Positions 42,798 to 50,232 of a stretch of DNA of 64,000 nucleotides are shown here, piece after piece. Each line of letters begins with the position of its first letter. The first letter of the stretch is position 1. Origin of the DNA: WTGJ01 sp965237765 (lineage in GTDB: Bacteria; Chloroflexota; Anaerolineae; Aggregatilineales; Phototrophicaceae). Both the position numbers and the translations under genes were made by a program. The notes beneath the pieces were generated by a model that did not search any database, had not been told where the DNA came from, and saw only the letters and a list, made by a program, of their open reading frames with translations. The stretch spans positions 1 to 64,000 of the forward strand of contig OZ250157.1 of the NCBI GenBank assembly GCA_965237765.1, given 5' to 3'.

Positions 42798-43264
42798 CAG
42801 GGTGCGGCGAAAGCCAACCACTGTTGCCGGAATTCAGTCAGCCAACCCGCGCTATGGACAACGACCGGCTCAGCATCCGTTAGGAAGTCGTGCGTTACAA
42901 TTTCGTTTACGCTGGCGGAGTTGGCCGTTTGATAACCATCGATATTGAGGTAGCGAATGTCCTCGTTACTCGCGCGCCGAAAGCCCAGTGCCGTCGCCCG
43001 TTCCTTGAGCTCGGCCAGGTTCTGGCCTGCCGAAATCGCTTGCCGGAGCATTTCGATTTCACGCTCCAAGGTATTGCGTTGCGATAGCAACTCATCCAGA
43101 TCATGACGCTTGGAAGCCACCGCCGAAATCTGCAACACGTAGACAATGCCAGCAAATAACACCAAGAAACCGGCCATCAGCAAAATCCATTTTGATTGTT
43201 CGCGCGGATTCCAGCTGGAGGGCTGGAAGACATGCTGCAACCAATCGTGCGAGTGAGTCGTCAT
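42797..43264 (-). CDS. FtsL/DivIC-like division protein
   Basis: A 155-residue bitopic protein: short cytoplasmic N-terminus, membrane helix (WILLMAGFLVLFAGIVYVLQ, about 27-46), coiled coil (RHDLDELLSQRNTLEREIEML, in two parts, about 53-80), then a domain with LKERATALGF typical of septum initiators. ATG 43264 overlaps the rsmH stop (ATGA). Position between rsmH and the PBP is that of ftsL; sequence in this family is poorly conserved. Confidence 0.75.
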   Translation of the reverse strand: MTTHSHDWLQHVFQPSSWNPREQSKWILLMAGFLVLFAGIVYVLQISAVASKRHDLDELLSQRNTLEREIEMLRQAISAGQNLAELKERATALGFRRASNEDIRYLNIDGYQTANSASVNEIVTHDFLTDAEPVVVHSAGWLTEFRQQWLAFAAP

Positions 43265-44196
43265 GCCAGCGCCTCTACTACACGCAAACGGGCACTGCGG
43301 CTGCGCGGATTGCGTGCCATCTCTGCAGGGGTTGGGCGGATGGGTTTCCGGGTAATGCGCCGCACCGAGGCGACATGGCCACATTCACAGAGGATCGTTT
43401 GCGGCGGGCATAGGCAATCGCGGCTGGCGTCGCGGAAATGCCGCTTGACGATCCGGTCTTCCAAGCTATGAAAACTGATGACGGCTAGGCGCCCTCCCGG
43501 TCGCAACAATTGCGTGGCCACCGGCAACACGCGCTCCAGTGCGCCGAGCTCGTCATTCACGACGATGCGCGTGGCCTGAAAGATGCGCGTGGCCGGGTGG
43601 ATCGCCGCGCCTCGTCGTTTTGGCCGCGCCAACCGCTCGACGAGCGTGCGCAACTGTCGCGTCGTCAACAACGGCCGGGCAGCAACCACGGCGCGGGCAA
43701 TGCGACCGCTTTGCCGCTCTTCGCCATAGCGAAAGAATGCGTTTGTCAATTCGCCCTCGTCGGCCTCATTCAGCCAGGAAGTGGCCGGCTCCCCGACACT
43801 ACGGTCGAAGCGCATATCCAGAGGCCCGTCTTGCATGAAGGAAAAACCCCGACCGGCGCAAGCCAACTGCATGGAGGACAGGCCGAGATCCAACAAAATT
43901 CCATCCACCGCTTGCCAACCAATGTCGGCCGCCGCCGCGGCCATATCGGCGAAATTACGGTGTTGCAACTGGGAACGCGGCGCGAACTGTCGCAATCGCT
44001 CCGCCGCCAGGGAAAGGGCTCCCTCGTCACGGTCCAAACCGAGCAGCATGCCCGCGCCTGCCGCCAGGATCGCTGCACTGTGTCCGCCCGCGCCGATAGT
44101 GCCATCGATCACCCGCCTCAAACTACCCGTTCCGTCCGGGCTGAGCGCCTTGAGCACCTCTTCCAATAGCACGGGCACATGCGGCTGAGCGGACAT
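43261..44196 (-). CDS. rsmH: 16S rRNA m4C1402 methyltransferase
   Basis: SAM-dependent methyltransferase (MraW), 311 residues. HVPVLLEEVLKAL, DGTIGAGGHSAAIL (SAM loop), LLDLGLSSMQL, GFSFMQDGPLDMRFD and VISFHSLEDRIVKRHF are all family signatures. ATG 44196 has GGAGC three bases upstream; longer readings lack support. It heads the dcw cluster here; the usual mraZ is not upstream. Confidence 0.96.
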   Translation of the reverse strand: MSAQPHVPVLLEEVLKALSPDGTGSLRRVIDGTIGAGGHSAAILAAGAGMLLGLDRDEGALSLAAERLRQFAPRSQLQHRNFADMAAAAADIGWQAVDGILLDLGLSSMQLACAGRGFSFMQDGPLDMRFDRSVGEPATSWLNEADEGELTNAFFRYGEERQSGRIARAVVAARPLLTTRQLRTLVERLARPKRRGAAIHPATRIFQATRIVVNDELGALERVLPVATQLLRPGGRLAVISFHSLEDRIVKRHFRDASRDCLCPPQTILCECGHVASVRRITRKPIRPTPAEMARNPRSRSARLRVVEALA

Positions 44197-44229
44197 TTTG
44201 CTCCAGAATTGCGTATCGTATGCGGAATC

Positions 44230-44235
44230 ATGATA
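44230..44235 (-). promoter_or_regulatory. Candidate extended -10 for the dcw cluster
   Basis: Minus strand TGT then TATCAT, 34 bases upstream of rsmH, in the divergent gap with uvrC. No clear -35. Confidence 0.35.
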
Positions 44236-44291
44236 ACACAATCGCCAATTCCCGCTGGGAAGCAGAGCGGCGGCGGCGCATGATTATCGGC

Positions 44292-44297
44292 TATAAT
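44292..44297 (+). promoter_or_regulatory. Candidate -10 for uvrC
   Basis: TATAAT on the plus strand, 36 bases before the uvrC ATG. The -35 region is GC-rich and unconvincing. TATACT at 44304 is a second option. Confidence 0.4.
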
Positions 44298-44332
44298 CCA
44301 GCGTATACTGACACAATTCCAACCTGGCCAAC

Positions 44333-46225
44333 ATGCCTTACCAACTCTCGCCGAAGCTCCGCAGCATCCTGGAAAACCTCCCCGTCAAGCCGGGGGTCTA
44401 CCTCATGAAGGACGAGGCGGGGAAAATCCTCTACATCGGCAAAGCAAAACGGCTGCGAGACCGTGTGCGCAGTTATTTTGGCAATGCCAGCGACCTGGAG
44501 CAGAAGACCCGCCGCCTGCGCGCGCGCGTCACAGACATCCAATTCATCGTCGTCGAGAACGAAGTCAAGGCGCTAATTCTCGAAGAGACACTCATCAAGC
44601 GCCACCTGCCCATCTTCAACGTCCTGCTCAAAGACGACAAGCGCTATCCCTATATCCGCGTGAATTGGCAGGACCCTTTCCCAAAAGTGGAGACCACGCG
44701 CCGAGTCATTAAGGATGGCAGTCGTTATTTCGGCCCATATACGGCGATGTGGCAGGTACAAAACACCCTGCGCGTGTTGCGCCGCGCCTTCCCCTACCTC
44801 ACCTGCGACCGCGAGATCACCGGCCAAGACGCACGCGCTTGCCTATTCCACGATATCAAACTGTGCAGTGCGCCCTGCATCGGCGCCATCGACCGTGCCG
44901 GCTATCGTCAGCTCATCGCCGAGCTGATGGACGTGCTGGGCGGCAAGTCTGAGCCCGTCGTCCGTCGCCTGCGTGCGGAGATGGTCATCGCCTCCGCCAA
45001 CCTGCAATTTGAGCGCGCCGCCACTTTGCGCGACCAGTTGAGAGCCATCGAATTCATCACCAAAAGCCACGTCGCTGTCAGTCCGCGCATGGCCAACCAG
45101 GATGTGCTCGCCTTGGCGCGCGATAAGAACGAGGCTGTCGTGCAAATCCTCTTCATCCGTAACGGAAAACTCATCGGAAGCGATTCGCGCCAGCTGGATA
45201 ACACTGCCGACGAAACCGATAGCACAGTGCTGCAGAATTTCATCACCCAGTTCTATGGCGGCTCCGGCAACGTGGCCGAAATCCCGCGCGAGTTGGTCTT
45301 GCCCAACGAAGTGGAAGAGGCGCGCATCCTGGAACGTTGGCTGTCGGATAAGCGCAACGGGCAACGCTTCACCATCTCTGTCCCACAACGCGGCAAGAAG
45401 CGCAACCTCATCCACCTGGCGCAAGAGAATGCCGGCGAGGCGATGCGCGTCTTCCGCGCCCAATGGGAAGCGGATACCACTAAGCAGGAAGACGCACTCA
45501 GCTCTTTGCAACAGCTGCTGGACTTACCAAGCCCACCCGTGCGCATCGAATGCTTCGACGTGAGCACCACACAAGGCACCGCCATCGTCGCCAGCCGTGT
45601 CGTTTTCGCCAGGGGCATCGCCCGCAAGAGCGAATACCGGCGCTTCAACATCCGCACTGTGAGCGGCCCGGGCTCCGACGATTACCTCTCCATGCGTGAA
45701 GCGCTCACGCGGCGCTTCTCTCGCTATATTCGCGCGCTGGAAGCGCCAGAGAGAGACCGTCCCATCCGTAACATCAGCGACGAAACCTGGAAACTGCTAC
45801 CCGACTTGCTGCTCCTGGATGGCGGTCGTGGTCAGTTGAACATCGGGTTAGAAGTGCTGACAGAATTCGGCTTGCGGGAGCATTTCGCAATCATCGCTCT
45901 CGCCAAGAAGAACGAAGAGATTTACCTACCGCATACGGAAAAACCCTTGCGGTTGAGCGCCCGCGACCCAGGCTTGCAATTGCTGCAACGCGTCCGTGAC
46001 GAGGCGCATCGCTTCGCCATCGCCAGCCATCGTCGGCAACGCGGTAAGCTGGGTATGGAGAGCCGTCTCGAGCAAATTCCCGGCATCGGCCCCAAAAGGC
46101 GTCAGGCGCTAATGAAGACTTTCGGCTATTCCAACGAAGCCATCAAGCGCGCCAGCATCCGTGAGCTCATCGCGGTGCCTGGCATCAGCGAACGCCTGGC
46201 AGCCATCGTCAAAGAAGAGCTATAG
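44333..46225 (+). CDS. uvrC: Excinuclease ABC subunit C
   Basis: Dual-incision nuclease of nucleotide excision repair, 630 residues. Domain order: GIY-YIG nuclease (PGVYLMKDEAGKILYIGKA, residues 18-95), cysteine-bearing segment (CLFHDIKLCSAPC), UVR helix (about 200-235), RNase H-like nuclease domain (IECFDVSTTQGTAIVAS, LLLLDGGRGQLNIGLEVL) and tandem helix-hairpin-helix at the end (IPGIGPKRRQALM, VPGISERLA). Length is standard. Ends 6 bases into the convergent glycerate kinase. Confidence 0.97.
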   Translation: MPYQLSPKLRSILENLPVKPGVYLMKDEAGKILYIGKAKRLRDRVRSYFGNASDLEQKTRRLRARVTDIQFIVVENEVKALILEETLIKRHLPIFNVLLKDDKRYPYIRVNWQDPFPKVETTRRVIKDGSRYFGPYTAMWQVQNTLRVLRRAFPYLTCDREITGQDARACLFHDIKLCSAPCIGAIDRAGYRQLIAELMDVLGGKSEPVVRRLRAEMVIASANLQFERAATLRDQLRAIEFITKSHVAVSPRMANQDVLALARDKNEAVVQILFIRNGKLIGSDSRQLDNTADETDSTVLQNFITQFYGGSGNVAEIPRELVLPNEVEEARILERWLSDKRNGQRFTISVPQRGKKRNLIHLAQENAGEAMRVFRAQWEADTTKQEDALSSLQQLLDLPSPPVRIECFDVSTTQGTAIVASRVVFARGIARKSEYRRFNIRTVSGPGSDDYLSMREALTRRFSRYIRALEAPERDRPIRNISDETWKLLPDLLLLDGGRGQLNIGLEVLTEFGLREHFAIIALAKKNEEIYLPHTEKPLRLSARDPGLQLLQRVRDEAHRFAIASHRRQRGKLGMESRLEQIPGIGPKRRQALMKTFGYSNEAIKRASIRELIAVPGISERLAAIVKEEL

Positions 46226-47356
46226 TTCGCCGCTCTTCAGCATTTCACCCAGCCGTTGTGCGCCCGCTTCTAGAAATGCCGGCGCCCCGGCCAGCGCTTC
46301 ATTGAGCGGCATCGAGTGCGGCACAATTGGCAACACCAACCGAAAACCGGCAGCTTGCGCGCGCGCTTCACTCAGGTTGCTACCGCCGACGAGGGCGACC
46401 GTCGGCACATTGGCTGCCCGCGCGAACCGCGCCACCCCCATCGGAGCCTTGCCACCGAGAGTCTGTTCATCCATATAGCCTTCGCCGGTGATAACCATGT
46501 TGGCATCTTCCAGGCGTGCGGCGAAGCCATTGTGTTGCAGGAGCAATTCGACCCCCTGCTCAATCCTGCCGCCCAGCGCCGCCATCAAACCGCCAGCCAG
46601 CGCCCCGGCTGCGCCGCTGCCTGCCCGCTCACTCACCGAATTCCCCGTAGCCTTCTCGAGCAAAGAAAAGTAGTGACCCAGACTCAATTCCAACTCTCGC
46701 ACCTGTACCGGTGATGCGCCTTTCTGCGGACCGAAGACCGCCGCCGCTCCTTTTTTACCAAACACCGGATTTTCCACATCGCTGGCGATGATGAGGGTGA
46801 TCGCCCGCCAAAGTGGCAATATCTCCGAAGTATCGAGGCGCTCGATTTCCCGCAAACGCCCACCCGCCAGAACGGGCAATCGTGCGCCCGCCGCGTTGTA
46901 TACGCCCATGCCCAACGCTTGTAACGCGCCAGCCCCACCGTCGACTGTGGCGCTCCCGCCGACACCGAGGATGATCTTCTTGCGCCCGCTCGCTGCCGCA
47001 GCTGCCAACAACTGACCTGTCCCATAGCTGGTCGCGCGCATCGGGTCGCGCTCGTCGGCGGCGAGCAGGGCATATCCGGAAGCGCGCGCCATCTCAACTA
47101 CGGCGGTATTTCCATCGGGTAGAGTGGCATATTCCGCCGTGATCTCCCTTGCCAGCGGATCGAGTACGGTGGCCCGAGAAATCTCGCCACCATTCGCCAG
47201 AAAAGCCTTCAGCGTACCATCGCCGCCATCAGCAATTGGCATTCGCAGCAATTCGCCTGTCAAACCCGAGCGCCGCAATCCGCGTTCGATGCAAGCAGCG
47301 GCCTCATCGGCGTTGAGGCTACCCTTGAAGGCGTTCGGCGCGATGAGAATTTTCAT
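46220..47356 (-). CDS. Glycerate 2-kinase (GarK/GlxK family)
   Basis: ATP-dependent kinase of D-glycerate, 378 residues. It begins KILIAPNAFKGSLNADEAA and has IADGGDGTLKAF, ILGVGGSATVDGGAGALQALG, VFGPQKGAS and TGEGYMDEQTLGGKAP, all signatures of family I glycerate kinase. It is divergent from the aldolase gene, so a small sugar-acid catabolic locus is plausible: aldolase product pyruvate plus a three-carbon unit, and glycerate feeding glycolysis. Confidence 0.95.
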   Translation of the reverse strand: MKILIAPNAFKGSLNADEAAACIERGLRRSGLTGELLRMPIADGGDGTLKAFLANGGEISRATVLDPLAREITAEYATLPDGNTAVVEMARASGYALLAADERDPMRATSYGTGQLLAAAAASGRKKIILGVGGSATVDGGAGALQALGMGVYNAAGARLPVLAGGRLREIERLDTSEILPLWRAITLIIASDVENPVFGKKGAAAVFGPQKGASPVQVRELELSLGHYFSLLEKATGNSVSERAGSGAAGALAGGLMAALGGRIEQGVELLLQHNGFAARLEDANMVITGEGYMDEQTLGGKAPMGVARFARAANVPTVALVGGSNLSEARAQAAGFRLVLPIVPHSMPLNEALAGAPAFLEAGAQRLGEMLKSGEL

Positions 47357-47395
47357 TCTTCGAGTATTGCCGCTGCGCCATTAAGCCGCAAATCA

Positions 47396-47425
47396 TTGCC
47401 CTAACACGAGAGCATTCGTTACAAT
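47396..47425 (+). promoter_or_regulatory. Likely promoter of the KDPG-type aldolase gene
   Basis: TTGCCC, 18-base spacer, TACAAT on the plus strand, 28 bases before the ATG. The CGTTACAAT context recurs before the HAD and fadN genes. Confidence 0.45.
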
Positions 47426-47453
47426 CTGAGCGTCAATCTTATGCGAGGGCTCC

Positions 47454-48104
47454 ATGAACGAGAATGAGGCTTTCAACCGCATCGTCCAAAGTCGCCTCAT
47501 AGCCGGTATGCGCGGCCGCTTTGGCCCAGCAATCGCTCTGCGCACCTGCGAAACGCTAATGGAGGAAGGCATCGCCAACTTCGAATTCACCATGAATTCG
47601 GATGAACCCATTGAGGCGATGGTCCGCGCGAAGCGCGAATTCGGTGACGATGCTTGCGTTGGTATGGGCACGGTGCTTTCAGTGGCTGCAGCGCAACGCG
47701 TGCTGGATGCCGGCGCTGATTTCGTCGTTTCGCCTGCGTTTCAGGTGAACGTCGTCCAGCACGTCCTCGCGCGAAAGACGCTCGTGGCGCCCGGTGTCAT
47801 CACGCCGAGCGAATGTGTAGCCGCGGCAGAATTGGGCGTTCGCATGCTCAAAATCTTCCCCATCGGCTCACTCGGCATCGGCTACTTCAAGGCGTTGCGC
47901 GCGCCGCTCTCGGATATCGCCTTCCTTTGCAATGGTGGCATCAACGCCGAGAACACGCGCGAGTTCCTGGCGGCGGGTGCTGTAGCCTGCGGCATGGCCG
48001 ACTGGCTCACAGGGACGGGCGATCTGCCACAAGAGACTATCCGCGAGCGCGCCCGCCAACTCCGCCGCATCGTTGACGAATTAGCGAGTGCGGCGGCGGA
48101 TTAG
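47454..48104 (+). CDS. KDPG/KHG-type aldolase
   Basis: Class I aldolase, 216 residues, cleaving 2-keto-3-deoxy-6-phosphogluconate or related 2-keto-4-hydroxy acids to pyruvate. The Schiff-base lysine is in RMLKIFPIGSLG, the catalytic glutamate in NFEFTMNS, and GMGTVLSVAAA and CNGGINAENTREFLAAGA match the TIM barrel. Whether it serves Entner-Doudoroff or galacturonate/glyoxylate metabolism cannot be told; no edd is nearby. GAGGG lies upstream of ATG. Confidence 0.9.
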   Translation: MNENEAFNRIVQSRLIAGMRGRFGPAIALRTCETLMEEGIANFEFTMNSDEPIEAMVRAKREFGDDACVGMGTVLSVAAAQRVLDAGADFVVSPAFQVNVVQHVLARKTLVAPGVITPSECVAAAELGVRMLKIFPIGSLGIGYFKALRAPLSDIAFLCNGGINAENTREFLAAGAVACGMADWLTGTGDLPQETIRERARQLRRIVDELASAAAD

Positions 48105-48111
48105 AACGCGG

Positions 48112-49020
48112 ATGCCGCCCACGCTCTGCATCTTCAATGAGCGGGCCGGTCCGAATCTATCCCCACACGAACGCGCGGCACTATTCTCACAATTGGAAGT
48201 GAAACTTGGTGCGATCCAGCTAGCCGTCACTCAGACGAGCGCGGAGGTAGAGCCACTACTGCGGGAAGCCATTCGTCGGGATGTTAAGAGAGTCATCGCC
48301 CTTGGCGGTGATGGCACCGTTCATCATCTCGTCGGCGCTTTGATGCGCATTCGTACCGCTGGCGAACCGCGCGCACTACCGGCATTCGGCGAACTGCCTT
48401 TGGGCACGGGTTGCGATTGGTCGCGCGGAATCGGGCAACCGCTTGGGCGGGCGGCAGCGCTGGCCTGGCTGGCGCACGCCACCCCCCAGCCCATCGACAT
48501 CGGCGAGCTCCACGCTGACGATGCACAGGCTTTCTTCTTGAATATCGCTTCCTGCGGTCTGGCTGGCGAGGTATCGCGCCGCTCGCAATCCCTGCGGCGT
48601 AAACGAGCCTGGACCTACTTGGCCCTTACCCTCCGAGCACTCCATAGCTTCCAGCGGCCGCAACTGAGCGTAGCTGTAGACGGCCGTCGCTGGTTCGAAG
48701 GACGCACCGCCCTGCTCGCTTGCTGCAATGGCTCTCACTTTGGCAGGGGAATGCGAATTGCGCCAAACGCAGCAATACGCGATGGACTGTTGGAAATTCT
48801 ACTCGCACGTCGCCTCAACCACTTCGAGCTCTTGCGCCTGAGCCCCAGCGCATTCCTCGGCCAATCCTTCGGCCGTGGCGCGCTGTTGGAAACGCGCGGG
48901 CGGGAAATCCGCATTTCTAGCGCTCACACTTTCCACTACGAAATGGATGGCGAAGCGGGCGCCACTCGCTCGCTTGATATCCGCTTACACCCAGGCGCCT
49001 TGAACGCGCTGCTCACTTAG
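48112..49020 (+). CDS. Diacylglycerol/lipid kinase family protein
   Basis: A 302-residue protein of the DAGK catalytic-domain family (YegS/DgkB). It has CIFNERAGP at the first strand, the nucleotide loop VIALGGDGTVHHLVGAL, LPLGTGCDWSRGIG and a C-terminal beta domain with HYEMDGEA. ATG 48112 is eight bases after the aldolase stop. Likely phosphorylates a membrane lipid such as diacylglycerol; substrate is not deducible. Ends four bases into the convergent thiolase. Confidence 0.88.
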   Translation: MPPTLCIFNERAGPNLSPHERAALFSQLEVKLGAIQLAVTQTSAEVEPLLREAIRRDVKRVIALGGDGTVHHLVGALMRIRTAGEPRALPAFGELPLGTGCDWSRGIGQPLGRAAALAWLAHATPQPIDIGELHADDAQAFFLNIASCGLAGEVSRRSQSLRRKRAWTYLALTLRALHSFQRPQLSVAVDGRRWFEGRTALLACCNGSHFGRGMRIAPNAAIRDGLLEILLARRLNHFELLRLSPSAFLGQSFGRGALLETRGREIRISSAHTFHYEMDGEAGATRSLDIRLHPGALNALLT

Positions 49021-50201
49021 TTCAAGCGCTCAAAAAGGCCTGCCGCGCCCATCCCACCACCGATGCACATCGTTACCATACCAAAACGGCCCTCACGCCG
49101 ACGCAATTCGTGGATGAGTTGCACCGTCAACTTGGCGCCTGTGCAGCCAAGTGGATGGCCCAACGCGATTGCGCCGCCGTTGACGTTCACGCGCGCTTCA
49201 TCCAGTTCCAGATGCCGGATGACGGCCAGGGCTTGCGCGGCGAAGGCTTCATTCAACTCAATGAGATCGATATCGCCAGCGTTCATGCTGATGCGCTCTA
49301 GCAACTTGGGCACGGCGCGGATCGGACCCACACCCATGATCTCCGGGCGTACGCCGGTCACTTGAAAACCGACGAAGCGCGCCAGCGGTTGCAAGCCCAA
49401 TTGCGCCGCGCGGCCGGCTTCCATCAGTAAGACAGCGGCAGCACCATCGCTGAGCGGGCTCGAATTCCCCGCCGTAACGCGCCCACCCACCCGAAAGACA
49501 GGCTTGAGTTGCGCCAAACCCTCCACAGTCGTGCCGCGCCGCAAATGCTCGTCTTCGCGCAGGCTGAGTTGCTTAGATTGCGGGCGTTGGTCTTCGCCGA
49601 CTACGGTCTCTTCCCATTCAAAGGGCACGATTTCCTCAGCGAAATAACCTGCATCCGTCGCCGCTGCTGCCTTACGATGGCTATGGTAAGCGAATTCGTC
49701 CATATCTTCGCGATTGACGTCGAATTCATCGGCGACCTGCTCGGCCGTCGCGCCCATGCCGATATATACCTCTGGCATCTCTCGGGCCAACGTTGGGTTC
49801 GGCGACATGTGGAAGCCCCTCATGGGCACGAGCGACATCGTTTCCGCCCCACCGGCGATGATCGCATCGGCCCCATTCGCGATGATGCGTTCGGCGCCCA
49901 TAGCGATGGTCTGCAATCCACTCGAGCAAAAGCGATTCACCGTCATGCCCGGCACATCGACCGGCAAGCCCGCCAGCATGGCGATGCTGCGCGCCGTATT
50001 CAGACCTTGCGCGCCTTCTGGCATCGCGCAACCGACGATGACATCATCGATATCGGCTGGATCGAGTTTGTCCTCTGTTTGCCGCATCAGCTCGCGAATG
50101 ACGGTCGCCGCCATGTCATCAGCGCGCGCGTTGGCGGTAATGCCCCGCCGCGCTTTCCCCACTGCCGTCCGCGCCCCCGCCACGATCACTGCTTCTCGCA
50201 T
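49017..50201 (-). CDS. Acetyl-CoA acyltransferase (thiolase, FadA type)
   Basis: 3-ketoacyl-CoA thiolase, 394 residues, last step of beta-oxidation. The nucleophilic cysteine is in NRFCSSGLQTIA, the histidine in GGAIALGHPLGCTGAK and the second cysteine in MCIGGGMGAAG. ATG 50201 has GGAGG five bases upstream. It directly follows the FadN-like gene, as in fadN-fadA operons, so degradative thiolase is more likely than biosynthetic acetoacetyl-CoA synthesis. Confidence 0.95.
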   Translation of the reverse strand: MREAVIVAGARTAVGKARRGITANARADDMAATVIRELMRQTEDKLDPADIDDVIVGCAMPEGAQGLNTARSIAMLAGLPVDVPGMTVNRFCSSGLQTIAMGAERIIANGADAIIAGGAETMSLVPMRGFHMSPNPTLAREMPEVYIGMGATAEQVADEFDVNREDMDEFAYHSHRKAAAATDAGYFAEEIVPFEWEETVVGEDQRPQSKQLSLREDEHLRRGTTVEGLAQLKPVFRVGGRVTAGNSSPLSDGAAAVLLMEAGRAAQLGLQPLARFVGFQVTGVRPEIMGVGPIRAVPKLLERISMNAGDIDLIELNEAFAAQALAVIRHLELDEARVNVNGGAIALGHPLGCTGAKLTVQLIHELRRREGRFGMVTMCIGGGMGAAGLFERLN

Positions 50202-50232
50202 TTCAGCCTCCATCCCATTTCGTCGCACGTCG

